Origin: Actinomycetes bacterium
GTDB lineage: Bacteria > Actinomycetota > Actinomycetes > Mycobacteriales > Pseudonocardiaceae
Direction of reading: 5' to 3'
DNA length: 48,462 nucleotides
NCBI GenBank assembly: GCA_021793175.1
Contig: JAJYTH010000015.1
Coordinates: 1 to 48,462, forward strand
This document shows, piece after piece, positions 24,668-34,038 of this stretch. The notes under the pieces were generated by a model. The model saw only the letters and a list, made by a program, of their open reading frames with translations, had not been told where the DNA came from and did not search any database. The translations under genes and the position numbers were made by a program. Position 1 is the first letter of the stretch; every line of letters begins with the position of its first letter.

Positions 24668-25344
24668 CTACCCGAACCAGAGCCGGGCCAATTGGTCGAA
24701 GGACCGCTGCCCGGACTCAGGCATCCAGGTGAAGTATCGGCGCAACGACGAGTACTGGTGCAGCAGCGTGTAGGCCAGGCAGCGGCGCGCGAACTCCTCG
24801 CCGGGGTGGTCGGCGTAACCGTATCCGCGTAGGAATCCCCGCCACAGGGTCTCCTCGCCGCCCACCAGGTACACCGACGCGGCCACGAACTCGTACTCGG
24901 CGGCGCCCAGCATCGACGGTTCGAAGTCGAGCAGGCCGGACACGGTCCAGCGCTCGCCCTGCGGGCGGACGAGCACGTGCTCGCGCAGCAGTTCGGTGTG
25001 CAGCAACACCGGCGGCGGCGTGGCCAGGTCCACCGAGTCGAGGAAGTCCGGGATGCGCTCCAGCCATTCCGGCGCGAGTTCCTGCTCCCGGTGGTGGTCC
25101 ACCACGGCCTCGCGCCGCGTGCGCACGAACTCGCTCCAGTTGCGCGGCCCGAGCTCCGACCGCCGAGCACGTCGAGTGCGATGGCCTCGACGCGTGCCTC
25201 GTCGGCGTCCTCGGCGGGGTAGAACTTCAGGACCAGCTCGTCGCCCACGGCATACACCGGCAGCGACCCGGTCTCGAATTTCGTCACCGGTCGCTCGGTG
25301 AGGGACAGCCGGGCGAGTACGGGGCGCAGCGGAGGGGCGGTCAT
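24668..25344 (-). pseudogene. Phosphotransferase (APH-like kinase) with internal deletion and frame change
   Basis: The first 62 codons from ATG 25344 encode the N-lobe start of an aminoglycoside phosphotransferase-like kinase (KFETGSLPVYAVGDELVLKFYPAED). At about 25148-25170 the frame is lost. In another frame the sequence continues as the C-lobe: NWSEFVRTRREAVVDHH, the catalytic loop LLHTELLREHVLV, LLDFEPSMLGAAEYEFV and LLHQYSSLRRYF, to a stop at 24668. Homologues I know need roughly 70 more residues (rest of the N-lobe and hinge) between these parts, so both a deletion and a frameshift are indicated. The substrate of the intact family is unknown. Confidence 0.75.
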
Positions 25345-25384
25345 GCGCGGCAGCCTAGAAAAGCGCCGGATCGCGTTCGACCGA

Positions 25385-26383
25385 TTATTTCCGGTCGGTG
25401 GCCAGGACGCCGTTCTCGGTCACCACGGCGGTCAGCAGCTCCACTGGCGTGACGTCGAAGGCCGGGTTGAACACGGGCGTCTCTTCGGGCGCCACGGGCA
25501 CACCCGCGACTTGCGTGATCTCCTCGGCTGCGCGCTCCTCGACGACGATGCCCCCGCCGTCCGGCAGCGAACGATCCAGAGTGGACTCCGTTGCGACGAC
25601 CACGAAAGGGATGTCGTGGTGAGCGGCGGCCACGGCCAGTCCGTAGGTGCCGATCTTGTTGGCGGTGTCGCCGTTCGCGGCCACCCGGTCGGCGCCGACC
25701 ACCACGCAATCCACCAGGCCGCGGGCCATCGCCGCCGCCGCGGCGCTGTCGGGCAACACGCGGTAGGGGATGTCCTCGTCGGCGAGTTCCCACGCGGTGA
25801 GCCGCGCACCCTGCAACAGCGGCCGGGTCTCGTCGACCAGCACGTGTTCCACCCGGCCGTCAGCGTGCAGATGCCGGACGGTGCCGAGCGCAGTACCCCA
25901 GGCGACCGTGGCCAGGCGCCCGGTGTTGCAGTGGGTCAGCACGCGCAGCGGACGGTCGGGGCATCGGCGCAGCAGGAGGTCGGCGGCATGCCGGGAAGCC
26001 GCGCAGTTGACGCGCTCGTCCTCGTCGAGCACGGCCAGCGCGTCGGTGAGCACCACGTCGGCTCCTCGCGGTAGGGCGGCCAGCGCCCGCTCCACGCCGT
26101 ACCGCAGATTCACCGCCGTGGGGCGGGCGTGGGCGAGCCGATCGGCCTCGGCACGAACGGTGGCCAGAGCCTGTTCCGACTCCGTGCCGTGCCTGCGGGC
26201 GGACAGTGCCACGCCCAACGCTCCGGCGGCGCCGAGGGCGGGCGCGCCTCGCACGGCCAGTCGCTGGATCGCCCCGATCAGGTCGTCCACCGTCTCCAAC
26301 CGCAGCGTGCGGAAGGTCGTGGGCAGCGCCGTCTGGTCGATGATCACCACGGCGTCGGTGTCCCAGTCGATCGTTCTCACCAC
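25385..26383 (-). CDS. mtnA: S-methyl-5-thioribose-1-phosphate isomerase
   Basis: The 332-aa enzyme isomerises methylthioribose-1-phosphate to methylthioribulose-1-phosphate in methionine salvage. The catalytic Cys (LTHCNTGRLATVAWGTALG) and Asp (VVVGADRVAANGDTANKIGTYG) motifs are present, as are VRGAPALGAAGALG and VDETRPLLQGARLTAWEL. The start is GTG 26383 or GTG 26380; the long open frame upstream runs antisense to the MFS gene and is not coding. No other mtn gene is nearby. It is divergent from the transporter and 40 bases upstream of the broken kinase. Because MtnA resembles eIF2B-type proteins, other sugar-1-phosphate substrates are possible. Confidence 0.88.
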   Translation of the reverse strand: MVRTIDWDTDAVVIIDQTALPTTFRTLRLETVDDLIGAIQRLAVRGAPALGAAGALGVALSARRHGTESEQALATVRAEADRLAHARPTAVNLRYGVERALAALPRGADVVLTDALAVLDEDERVNCAASRHAADLLLRRCPDRPLRVLTHCNTGRLATVAWGTALGTVRHLHADGRVEHVLVDETRPLLQGARLTAWELADEDIPYRVLPDSAAAAAMARGLVDCVVVGADRVAANGDTANKIGTYGLAVAAAHHDIPFVVVATESTLDRSLPDGGGIVVEERAAEEITQVAGVPVAPEETPVFNPAFDVTPVELLTAVVTENGVLATDRK

Positions 26384-26464
26384 GACGCCATTCTGACGCG
26401 GCGGAGCGATTGCGTCACACCGCGCTGGATATCCAGTTCGGTGGAGGTTGCAGACTCTCCAGTC

Positions 26465-27889
26465 ATGACACACACCCGTCGGCGGCGCCGTAGCGTGTTG
26501 TGGAGCCCCGAACACCGGCTCACCACGGCCGGTCTGCTGCTCGTCGTCACGTTGCTCGCGTTCGAGAACATGGGCGTGGCCACGGCGATGCCCACCATGG
26601 TCGCCGACCTGGACGGTGGTGACCTCTACTCGTGGCCGTTCACAGCGTTCCTCGTCGCCAGCGTGGCCGCCACCGTGCTGTCCGGCAGGGTGTGTGACCG
26701 CCGGGGACCGACGTTGTCGTTGCTGGTGGGGCCGTGGTTCTTCCTCGCGGGCCTGCTGGCTGCCGGGGCGGCACCGACCATGGCGGTGCTGCTGGCGGGT
26801 CGGGCGCTGCAGGGATTCGGCACCGGGACGCTGATGGTGGCGACGTCGTTGCTCATCGCGCTGGTGTACGACGACCGGGAGCGTCCCGTCATCTACGCGG
26901 CGAACGCGGCGGCGTGGGTGCTGCCCGCCGTCGTGGGGCCGTCGGTCGCGGGCCTGATCACCGAGACCGTGGGCTGGCGTTGGGTGTTCCTCGGCCTCGT
27001 ACCGTTGTTGCTGTTGGGCATGGGGCTGCTCGTCCCGGTGGTGCGGGGACTGCCCGCCCACACCCCGGACCCGGCCGGGCGTCGAGCGAGTGTCCCGTCG
27101 GCGGTGGCGGTGGCGGTGGCCACCGCGGTCCTGATGTGGGCGGCCCAACACCCCTCCATGACCGCCCTCGCCTACGGCGCCGTCGCCTTCGTGGTCGTGG
27201 CGGTGTCGCTGCGTCGACTGCTGCCCACGGGCACGCTCACCGGTCGTTCCGGTCTGCCGACCGTGGTGCTCAGCCGCGCATTGCTGGCCGGGGCGTTCGC
27301 CGGGTTCGAGTCGTATCTGCCGCTGACGTTGTCACAGGTGCACGGCTACAGTCCCGCGCTGGCGGGCCTGCCGTTGACCGTCGCCGCGTTGAGTTGGTCG
27401 GCCGCCTCGGCGGTACAGGGCAGGAATCCCGACTGGAGCAGGGCGGCTCTGCTGAAGGCGGCGTTCGTGTTCGTGGCCGTGGGGCTCGCGCTGTTCGTCG
27501 TCGTGGCCTGGAGTGGTGCGCCCGGGTGGGTGGCGTTCGCCGCGTCGGCGTGCGGGGGCGCGGGTATGGGGCTCGGGATGCCATCGCTGTCGGTGTTGCT
27601 CCTGCGACTGTCCCCGGTGGCGGAACGAGGGTTCAACACCTCGGCCATGCAACTGGGCGATTGGATCACCTCGGCGCTTGCAATCGGCGCGGGAGGGGTG
27701 TTGCTCGGGGTGTTGGGAAGCGCTCGGGAACCCTCGGTGGCCGTGGCCGTGCTGGCCGGCACGCTCGCGGCGGTGGCCGTGCTGGGTTCCGTGCTCGCCG
27801 GTAGGGGCCTGAGAACGAACACCGTTCCGTCGGCGGACGGGTCGGAAGAGGTGCCGCAGCCACAGCCTTCGTCGCGCGACTACCCTTGA
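26465..27889 (+). CDS. MFS transporter (drug:proton antiporter type)
   Basis: The 474-aa inner-membrane protein has about 12-14 hydrophobic helices. The first contains FENMGVATAMPTMVADL, and the loop after TM2 has the MFS motif A variant GRVCDRRGP. GRALQGFGTGTLM and NAAAWVLPAVVGPSVAGLI match the DHA2-like motifs of multidrug exporters. ATG 26465 lies about 80 bases from the divergent mtnA start. The cytoplasmic tail (EEVPQPQPSS) is short and Pro/Gln-rich. It ends 6 bases before the cysteine desulfurase gene, so some read-through is likely. The substrate is not predictable. Confidence 0.8.
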   Translation: MTHTRRRRRSVLWSPEHRLTTAGLLLVVTLLAFENMGVATAMPTMVADLDGGDLYSWPFTAFLVASVAATVLSGRVCDRRGPTLSLLVGPWFFLAGLLAAGAAPTMAVLLAGRALQGFGTGTLMVATSLLIALVYDDRERPVIYAANAAAWVLPAVVGPSVAGLITETVGWRWVFLGLVPLLLLGMGLLVPVVRGLPAHTPDPAGRRASVPSAVAVAVATAVLMWAAQHPSMTALAYGAVAFVVVAVSLRRLLPTGTLTGRSGLPTVVLSRALLAGAFAGFESYLPLTLSQVHGYSPALAGLPLTVAALSWSAASAVQGRNPDWSRAALLKAAFVFVAVGLALFVVVAWSGAPGWVAFAASACGGAGMGLGMPSLSVLLLRLSPVAERGFNTSAMQLGDWITSALAIGAGGVLLGVLGSAREPSVAVAVLAGTLAAVAVLGSVLAGRGLRTNTVPSADGSEEVPQPQPSSRDYP

Positions 27890-27895
27890 GAACCG

Positions 27896-29101
27896 ATGAC
27901 CTATCTCGATCACGCGGCCACTACCCCGATGGTCCCCGAGGCCCTCGAGGCCATGACCGAAGCGCTGTCCACGCTGGGCAACGCCTCGTCGTTACATTCG
28001 TCGGGGCGCAGAGCCAGGCGCGTGGTGGAGGAGGCCCGTGAGTGCGTCGCCGAGGCGACGGGCGCACGTCCCTCGGAAGTGATCTTCACCGCCGGAGGCA
28101 CGGAGAGTGACAATCTCGCCGTCAAAGGCATGTTCTGGGCGCGCCGTCGCAGCGATCCGCGTCGCCGCCGGGTGCTCGCCGGTTCGGTGGAGCACCACGC
28201 GGTGCTGGACGCCGTGCAATGGCTCGCCGACCACGAGGGCGCCGAGGTGACCTGGCTGGAGGTCGACCAACACGGCCAGGTCCGACCCGAGGTGTTGCGG
28301 GCCGCGATCGAGGAGAACCCCGACGATGTGGCGCTCGCCACGGTGATGTGGGCCAACAACGAGGTCGGCACGATCAACCCGCTGCCCGCGCTGGCCGCCG
28401 TGTGCGCCGAGTACGACGTACCCGTGCACACCGACGCGGTGCAGGCCATGGGCGCGGTGGACATCGACTTCGGTGCCAGCGGTGTCGGCGCGTTGACTCT
28501 CACCGGGCACAAGCTCGGCGGCCCGTACGGCGCCGGGGTGCTGCTGTTGGGACGGGAGACCCCGTGCGTGCCGTTGTTGCACGGCGGCGGCCAGGAACGG
28601 GATGTCCGTTCGGGCACGCTCGACGTGCCGAGCATCCACGCGTTGGCCACGGCCGTGCGGATCAGCGTGCAGCGGCGCAACGAGCACGTCGAACGGCTCA
28701 CCAAGCTTCGCGACGACCTCGTCGCGGCCGTGCGCGCCGAGGTGCCCGACGTGGTGCTCAACGGTCCGCCGCAGGACTCCACCGACCGACTGCCCGGCAT
28801 CGTGCACCTCACGTTCCCCGGGTGCGCGGGGGACAGCCTGCTGATGCTGCTCGACGCCAAGGGCATCGAGTGTTCCACCGGCTCGGCCTGTACCGCCGGG
28901 GTGGCCGAGCCGAGTCACGTGTTGCTCGCGATGGGCGCAGATGCGGCGTCGGCCCGCAGTTCGCTGCGGTTCTCGCTGGGGCACACGTCCACCCAGGCCG
29001 ACATCGACGCGTTGGCCGCCGAGATCGGCGGCGTGGTCGCCCGCGCGCGACAGGCGGGCCTGTCCGGCATGCGTAAGACCCGAACTGAGCAGGAGGTGTA
29101 G
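27896..29101 (+). CDS. iscS: Cysteine desulfurase (IscS/NifS type)
   Basis: The 401-aa PLP enzyme converts cysteine to alanine and hands persulfide sulfur to acceptors. The PLP-binding Lys206 is in [13 protein letters not shown] and the catalytic Cys332 in [21 protein letters not shown] at the start and [13 protein letters not shown] are typical. It sits 3 bases before mnmA, the same pairing as M. tuberculosis Rv3025c-Rv3024c, so sulfur delivery to tRNA thiolation is the most direct role, alongside Fe-S cluster assembly. No iscU or suf genes are adjacent. Confidence 0.92.
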   Translation: MTYLDHAATTPMVPEALEAMTEALSTLGNASSLHSSGRRARRVVEEARECVAEATGARPSEVIFTAGGTESDNLAVKGMFWARRRSDPRRRRVLAGSVEHHAVLDAVQWLADHEGAEVTWLEVDQHGQVRPEVLRAAIEENPDDVALATVMWANNEVGTINPLPALAAVCAEYDVPVHTDAVQAMGAVDIDFGASGVGALTLTGHKLGGPYGAGVLLLGRETPCVPLLHGGGQERDVRSGTLDVPSIHALATAVRISVQRRNEHVERLTKLRDDLVAAVRAEVPDVVLNGPPQDSTDRLPGIVHLTFPGCAGDSLLMLLDAKGIECSTGSACTAGVAEPSHVLLAMGADAASARSSLRFSLGHTSTQADIDALAAEIGGVVARARQAGLSGMRKTRTEQEV

Positions 29102-29104
29102 GCG

Positions 29105-30196
29105 GTGCGGGTATTGGCCGCGATGAGCGGGGGAGTGGACTCGGCGGTCGCCGCCGCCAGGGCCGTGGACGCGGGCCACGATGTGGTCGGGGTGCATCTG
29201 GCGCTGTCGGCCAAACCTGGCACGCTGCGCAACGGCTCCCGGGGCTGCTGTTCCATCGAGGATTCCCACGATGCGCGGCGCGCTGCCGACATCCTCGGTA
29301 TCCCGTTCTACGTGTGGGACTTCGCCGAGCGGTTCACCGAGGAGGTCGTGGAGACCTTCGTCGGCGAGTACGCCGCGGGCCGCACGCCCAACCCGTGCGT
29401 CACCTGCAACGAGAAGATCAAGTTCGAGGCGTTGCTGGAGAAGGCGGTGGCGTTGGGCTTCGACGCCGTGTGCACGGGGCACTACGCGCGCCTGTCCGTG
29501 GTGGACGGTGTCCCCGAACTGCGTCGCAGCGCCGACGAGAACAAGGACCAGTCGTACGTGCTCGCGTCGCTGACGCCGGATCAGTTGCGGCATGCGATGT
29601 TCCCGCTCGGTGACTCGCGCAAGCCGGACGTGCGCGCCGAGGCCGCCGAGCGCGGGTTGCCCGTGGCCCAGAAGCCGGACAGCCACGACATCTGCTTCAT
29701 CCCCGACGGTGACACCAAGTCGTTTCTGGAGAAGCGGCTCGGTCAGCGGCCCGGCGATCTCGTGGACGCCGAGACGGGGGCCGTGCTCGGCAAGCACACG
29801 GGGGTGCACGGATTCACCGTGGGGCAGCGCAAGGGCCTGGGCATCGACGCGCCCGCCCCGAACGGCAGGCCCCGGTACGTGCTCTCGCTGGAGCCCGTGT
29901 CCGGCACCGTGAAGGTCGGTTCGGGGGAGAGGCTCGCGGTGAGCCGCATCGAGGGCGAACGGCCGATCTGGCCGAGCAGGAAGCCGTTGGAGGGTCCCAC
30001 CGAGTGTGTGGCGCAGGTGCGTGCACACGGCAGCACCGCCCCCGCGGTGGCCGAGGTGGTGGACGGCCGGGTCGTGGTGGAGTTGCGTGAACCGCTGCGC
30101 GGCGTGGCGCCGGGACAGGTCGTCGTGCTGTACCGGGAGGACGCCGCCGCGGGTGACATCGTGCTGGGCAGCGCGAAGATCGCGGCCACGGCCTGA
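29105..30196 (+). CDS. mnmA: tRNA 2-thiouridylase
   Basis: The 363-aa enzyme adenylates and thiolates U34 of Lys, Glu and Gln tRNAs. The PP-loop [13 protein letters not shown] is at residues 6-18. The catalytic cysteines are Cys101 ([14 protein letters not shown]) and Cys197 ([11 protein letters not shown]), close to the E. coli positions 102 and 199. The C-terminal beta-barrel ([14 protein letters not shown] and onward) is intact. GTG 29105 follows GAGGAGG overlapping the iscS end. The sulfur donor is presumably the product of the adjacent iscS gene. Confidence 0.95.
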   Translation: MRVLAAMSGGVDSAVAAARAVDAGHDVVGVHLALSAKPGTLRNGSRGCCSIEDSHDARRAADILGIPFYVWDFAERFTEEVVETFVGEYAAGRTPNPCVTCNEKIKFEALLEKAVALGFDAVCTGHYARLSVVDGVPELRRSADENKDQSYVLASLTPDQLRHAMFPLGDSRKPDVRAEAAERGLPVAQKPDSHDICFIPDGDTKSFLEKRLGQRPGDLVDAETGAVLGKHTGVHGFTVGQRKGLGIDAPAPNGRPRYVLSLEPVSGTVKVGSGERLAVSRIEGERPIWPSRKPLEGPTECVAQVRAHGSTAPAVAEVVDGRVVVELREPLRGVAPGQVVVLYREDAAAGDIVLGSAKIAATA

Positions 30197-30799
30197 CTCT
30201 CCGACGCCCGCCGCGGGCGGTTCGGCCGTGACAGACGATTCCCGTCGACGGTGCTCGATGTCGGTGAGGCGGGATTCGACGCAGTCCGCGCGGAAGCGAC
30301 CGTCGATGGTGCCGGCGGGCGGGCCGGACGACGGTTCGATGCCACACGTTTTCGAAGCGGTGGTCCGGTGGGGTGCGGGGACCGGTGAGGACGCGTCCTG
30401 GAAGCGGGATCGAGGGTGTTCGCCGCTGGCGTGGGAAACCTCGCACCTCGTCGAGCACCGTTCCCGCGGGCACAGGCCTGACACAGTTCGGGTGGTCTTC
30501 GCCACAGGGTGTTGTCGGCGTGGTCACTCCACTCGGAGATCGTGGCGGTCTTCTCATGTTTCACCGGTTCTCGGGTGCGACGATCACCCCCCTCTGTCCC
30601 CGTTTGTGTTCCATGTCATGATCGGCTCGACCTTGCCCACCGACCGGAGAACAGCGATGTCATCCGCTTACCGCGACACCGTTTCCGTCGTCGCTTGCCA
30701 TCCCGGACCGAGGTCGGTCGCCGGTTGAAAGTGGACGTACGTGCACCGCATGGCCACTCACGACGGGGCCACGGCGCCGTCTGATCGGATCTCGTTCTC
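30197..30799. other. 603-base intergenic region without a supported gene
   Basis: After the mnmA hairpin (30205-30219) I see no frame with convincing protein sequence on either strand. A 23-codon frame at 30657-30728 (ATG behind GGAGAACAGCG, MSSAYRDTVS) has a plausible Shine-Dalgarno and could be an upstream leader peptide for the membrane-protein gene, but it is too short to call. The rest shows no repeat of note. Confidence 0.5.
30205..30219 (+). terminator. Hairpin after mnmA
   Basis: CGCCCG and CGGGCG (6 bp) flank a 3-nt loop 9 bases after the mnmA stop, followed by GTTCGG. It is short and GC-rich without a U tract, as is common for actinobacterial terminators. Confidence 0.4.
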
Positions 30800-32377
30800 A
30801 TGACCTCCACCGAAGTTCGCCGGAACATGTGGTTCCCGCTGGCGGCACTGGGAGTCGTGGTGCTGGGCAGTGTGGTCGCGACACTCGTCGCGCCCGCCAT
30901 GGTGCCGACCGGCTTGCCCGAGCGGTTCGTGAGCCCGCCGGTGATGGAGCTCAAGGCGGTGTTCGGAATGGACCCGACTCCGTCGGGCTTTCAGTTCCTG
31001 TCCACCGACCCGCTCGAAGTCGTGCCCCGGGCCCCCCACGGGTACTGGCTGATCGCGGGTGCCGTCGCCTGGTTCGCGGTCGTCGCTTGGTACGGGTGGC
31101 GGGCCCGCCGCGGGAAGTCCCGGGAGTGGCCGTGGTGGAAGCTCGCCGTGCTCGCCGTCGCGGCTCCGCTGGTCTGCCTCGTGGGCTTGGTCTTCGTGGT
31201 CGTGGACCTGCCCGGGTTCACCGCCGTCACTTCCGTGCTTGTCCTGGGGCTGCTGGCCGGTGGGTACGCGTGGGTGAGTTCCGGCTGGGGTCGGTGGTTG
31301 GGGAGGATGGTCTCGGGTGCTCTCCTCGTGTCCGCCGGACTGCCTTTGGTGTCGTTCGTGTCGCCCGTCGACGCTTCGGTCGTGTTCTTCTGCGGGGCTG
31401 CTCTGGTGTGGTTCACACGCAGCGTGCTCGCGGGCGTGTCGGTTGCGAGCGCGGTCGCGGCGCTGGCCTGGTTGCCCGGACCGACGCTTCCTGTTGTGGT
31501 CTCCGCCGCCGCTCTGTTGGGCGCGGCGATCGTCTCCCGACATCTCCGCCTATGGCGGGAATTCCGACGCCTCCATGCCTGGCTTCCCCGAAGGAGCACG
31601 GCTTCCACGGAAGCGCGCCGGGGTGTGTGGTTTCCGCTGATGGCGCTGGCCGCTTTGATGCTGGGCGCGGTGGTCGAGTTACTCGTCGCGCCCACCCTGG
31701 TACCGCCCGCCTTCGGTCCGGTACCGCCCGCCTTCGGCGAGGAGGATGGATACGGATACTTCATGTACGTCGGGGATATGAGTGCCACCGGCATACACGA
31801 AGAATCCGGCGTGCAGGTTCTGTCGGCCGCTCAGCACTCGTCGCTCATGCTCGGGACCTCCAACGAGTACTGGTTTTACGCGGCGATCGTCTGCTGGCTC
31901 GTGCTGCTGCTCTGGTATCGGCAGAAGAAGCCGTGGTGGCGGGTCGTGGCGGTAGGGCTCGGTGTTCCCCTCGTGTTCGTATTCAGCATCGCGTGCATGG
32001 CGATGGCTGTGGAATCCGGCGAGGGCTGGTTCACCGTCCTGGCGTGGTGTCTCGGCCTCACCGTGCTGGCGGGAGGCTGGGCGTACTTGGGACAGGGGCA
32101 CGGTCGGTGGCTCGCTGCGGTGGTGTTCGCGGCACTGGCGTCGTCGCTCGCGTTGCTCGGGGCCTCGGATGTGTTGCCCTCGGGTGCTGCGCTGCTATTC
32201 GTAGGCGGACTCGCTCTCGCTTGGTTCGCCCGCAGCGGGCTGGTGGCCGTGACTACCGTGGTGGCGGTCGCGGCGCTGACCTGGTTGCCCGGGCCGATGC
32301 TGCCCGCCGTGGCGGCCTCCTGTGTACTGCTGCTCGCGGCGCTCGCCTCTCGACATCCTCGACTGCTTCGCGTGTAA
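30800..32377 (+). CDS. Internally duplicated polytopic membrane protein, unknown function
   Basis: The 525-aa protein is two tandem copies of a ~265-residue membrane unit. Residues 2-13 (TSTEVRRNMWFP) recur as ASTEARRGVWFP at 268-279, and the parallel continues through VVATLVAPAMVP / VVELLVAPTLVP, the WYGW..WPWWKLAVLAVAAPLV / WYRQKKPWWRVVAVGLGVPLV helix, VLGLLAGGYAWV / CLGLTVLAGGWAYLG, ALAWLPGPTLP / ALTWLPGPMLP, and SRHLRLWR / SRHPRLLRV. Each unit has about 6-7 hydrophobic helices. No enzyme or transporter motif is recognised. The second copy also has a short direct repeat (VPPAFG twice, near 31700-31740). The gene ends 35 bases before an acyl-CoA synthetase. Confidence 0.75.
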   Translation: MTSTEVRRNMWFPLAALGVVVLGSVVATLVAPAMVPTGLPERFVSPPVMELKAVFGMDPTPSGFQFLSTDPLEVVPRAPHGYWLIAGAVAWFAVVAWYGWRARRGKSREWPWWKLAVLAVAAPLVCLVGLVFVVVDLPGFTAVTSVLVLGLLAGGYAWVSSGWGRWLGRMVSGALLVSAGLPLVSFVSPVDASVVFFCGAALVWFTRSVLAGVSVASAVAALAWLPGPTLPVVVSAAALLGAAIVSRHLRLWREFRRLHAWLPRRSTASTEARRGVWFPLMALAALMLGAVVELLVAPTLVPPAFGPVPPAFGEEDGYGYFMYVGDMSATGIHEESGVQVLSAAQHSSLMLGTSNEYWFYAAIVCWLVLLLWYRQKKPWWRVVAVGLGVPLVFVFSIACMAMAVESGEGWFTVLAWCLGLTVLAGGWAYLGQGHGRWLAAVVFAALASSLALLGASDVLPSGAALLFVGGLALAWFARSGLVAVTTVVAVAALTWLPGPMLPAVAASCVLLLAALASRHPRLLRV

Positions 32378-32412
32378 TGGCGACCACATCATGATCGCCT
32401 CGGAGGACGCCG

Positions 32413-34038
32413 ATGACCGCTGTCCGTTCCAGCACCGTCGCCGACATCGTGCGCCGCAGCGCCGCACGACACCCACGCCGCATCGCCGTGCGGTTCGGCG
32501 ATCGGGAGTGGACCTACGGTGAGCTCGACGCCGCCGTGACCCGCGCGGCCGCGCACCTGTTGTCGCTCGGACTGCGACACGGTGACAGGGTGGCCGCCTA
32601 CGGGAAGAACTCCGACGCCTACCTGCTCGGGTTCCTCGCGTGTGCCCGCGCCGGGTTGGTCCACGTGCCCGTGAACTACAACCTGACCGGTGCCGAACTG
32701 GCATACCTGCTGGAGCAGTCCGGTAGTCGCATCGCGCTTTCCGACCCCGGCCTGGCGGACGCCATCGGCGACGCACGAGTGGACCTGGAGCGGGTGGTGG
32801 CGTTGCGTGACGCCGACGACAGCCTGCTCGACGCGGCACGCGAGGGCCGCGAAGACGAGGTGTCCGAGCTGGACGTCGAGGTCTCCGACACCGACCTGGC
32901 CCAGTTGCTCTACACCTCGGGAACCACGTCGCGGCCCAAGGGCGCGATGATGACGCATCGGGCGCTGGTGCACGAGTACCTGTCCTGCATCGTGGATCTC
33001 GACCTGTCGGCCGACGACGCGCCACTGCATGTCATGCCGCTGTACCACAGCGCGCAGATGCACGTGTTCCTTCTGCCCTGGCTGGCTGTGGGCGCCACGA
33101 ACACGGTGTTGGAGACACCGGACCCGACCGAGGTTCTGCGCAGGCTCGCCGCCGACCGGCATGGCGCGTTCTTCGCGGCGCCGACGCTGTGGGTGGCGTT
33201 GGCCAACCACGCCGACTTCGAAAGCTACGACCTGTCGGCGCTGCGCAAGGCGTACTACGGCGCGTCCATCATGCCGGTGCCGGTGCTGAACCGCCTGCGC
33301 GAAGCGATGCCGCGGTTGGGTTTCTACAACTGTTTCGGGCAGTCCGAGATCGCACCGCTGGCCGCCGTACTCCGCCCCGAGGAACACGACGAGCGCCCCG
33401 ATTCGGCGGGCAGACCCGCGTTGTTCGTGGAACTGCGGGTGGTGGATCCCGACGGCAACGATGTGGCACCCGGTGAGCAGGGCGAGGTGGTGTATCGGTC
33501 GCCGCAGTTGGCGACGGGGTATTGGAACAAGCCCGAGGAGACCGAGGAGGCGTTCCGCGCCGGCTGGTTCCACTCCGGCGATCTGGTGCGGATCGACGCC
33601 GAGGGCTACCTCTACGTCGTGGACCGCATCAAGGACGTCATCAACACCGGTGGTGTGCTCGTGGCTTCGCGAGAGGTCGAAGACGCCCTCTACACGCATC
33701 CCAAGGTGGCGGAGGTGGCGGTGGTGGGTCTGCCCGACGACAAGTGGATCGAAGCCGTCACCGCCGTCGTCGTTCCCAAGGGCCCCGAAGGCGACGTCGA
33801 CGACGTCGACGCCGACGAGTTGATCGACCACGCCAGGAAGTCGCTGTCGAGCTTCAAGGTGCCAAAGGCCGTGCACTTCGTCGACGAGCTGCCGCGCAAT
33901 GCGTCCGGAAAGATCCTCAAGCGGCGACTGAGGGAACGATTCGCTCCCGCCGGGCGGCCGTCCGAGGGGCGCTCAGAGGACTCAGAGGACTCAGAAGGTT
34001 CAGAGGGTTCAGAGGGCTCAGAGGGCGTAGTGACGTAG
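32413..34038 (+). CDS. Fatty-acyl-CoA synthetase (AMP-forming)
   Basis: The 541-aa ANL-superfamily ligase has the P-loop LLYTSGTTSRPKGAMMTH (about 171-188), the A5-like YNCFGQSEIAPL, GWFHSGDLVRIDAEGYLYVVDRIKD (hinge) and the catalytic Lys500 in NASGKILKRRLRERF. It activates a carboxylic acid to an acyl-CoA; chain length is not predictable. The last 25 residues are a low-complexity Ser-Glu-Gly/Asp tail encoded by a 9-bp tandem repeat, outside the normal family end. Its 3' end overlaps the convergent MBL gene by 21 bases. Confidence 0.87.
   Translation: MTAVRSSTVADIVRRSAARHPRRIAVRFGDREWTYGELDAAVTRAAAHLLSLGLRHGDRVAAYGKNSDAYLLGFLACARAGLVHVPVNYNLTGAELAYLLEQSGSRIALSDPGLADAIGDARVDLERVVALRDADDSLLDAAREGREDEVSELDVEVSDTDLAQLLYTSGTTSRPKGAMMTHRALVHEYLSCIVDLDLSADDAPLHVMPLYHSAQMHVFLLPWLAVGATNTVLETPDPTEVLRRLAADRHGAFFAAPTLWVALANHADFESYDLSALRKAYYGASIMPVPVLNRLREAMPRLGFYNCFGQSEIAPLAAVLRPEEHDERPDSAGRPALFVELRVVDPDGNDVAPGEQGEVVYRSPQLATGYWNKPEETEEAFRAGWFHSGDLVRIDAEGYLYVVDRIKDVINTGGVLVASREVEDALYTHPKVAEVAVVGLPDDKWIEAVTAVVVPKGPEGDVDDVDADELIDHARKSLSSFKVPKAVHFVDELPRNASGKILKRRLRERFAPAGRPSEGRSEDSEDSEGSEGSEGSEGVVT
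33973..34029 (+). repeat. 9-bp minisatellite encoding a (Ser-Glu-Gly/Asp) tail
   Basis: TCAGAGGAC-like 9-mers (variants TCAGAAGGT, TCAGAGGGT, TCAGAGGGC) run in tandem six times, in frame, adding SEDSEDSEGSEGSEGSEG to the acyl-CoA synthetase. The last unit contains the stop codon of the antisense MBL gene (34018-34020), so copy-number change here alters both proteins. Confidence 0.8.

Noticed and set aside
26384-26464. SAM-type riboswitch at mtnA, and one upstream of the MetE-like gene
   Set aside because: The mtnA/MFS gap is only about 80 bases and neither leader shows recognisable conserved core elements.
26384-27151. N-terminal extension of mtnA into a 588-aa frame
   Set aside because: The extra part is antisense to the MFS gene, rich in Arg/His/Gln, and unlike any MtnA.
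27992-30505. 837-codon minus-strand frame opposite iscS and mnmA
   Set aside because: Covers two unmistakable genes on the other strand and shows no domain.
30657-30728. 23-codon leader peptide gene
   Set aside because: It has a fair Shine-Dalgarno but no conservation evidence and no attenuation structure; noted in the intergenic entry only.
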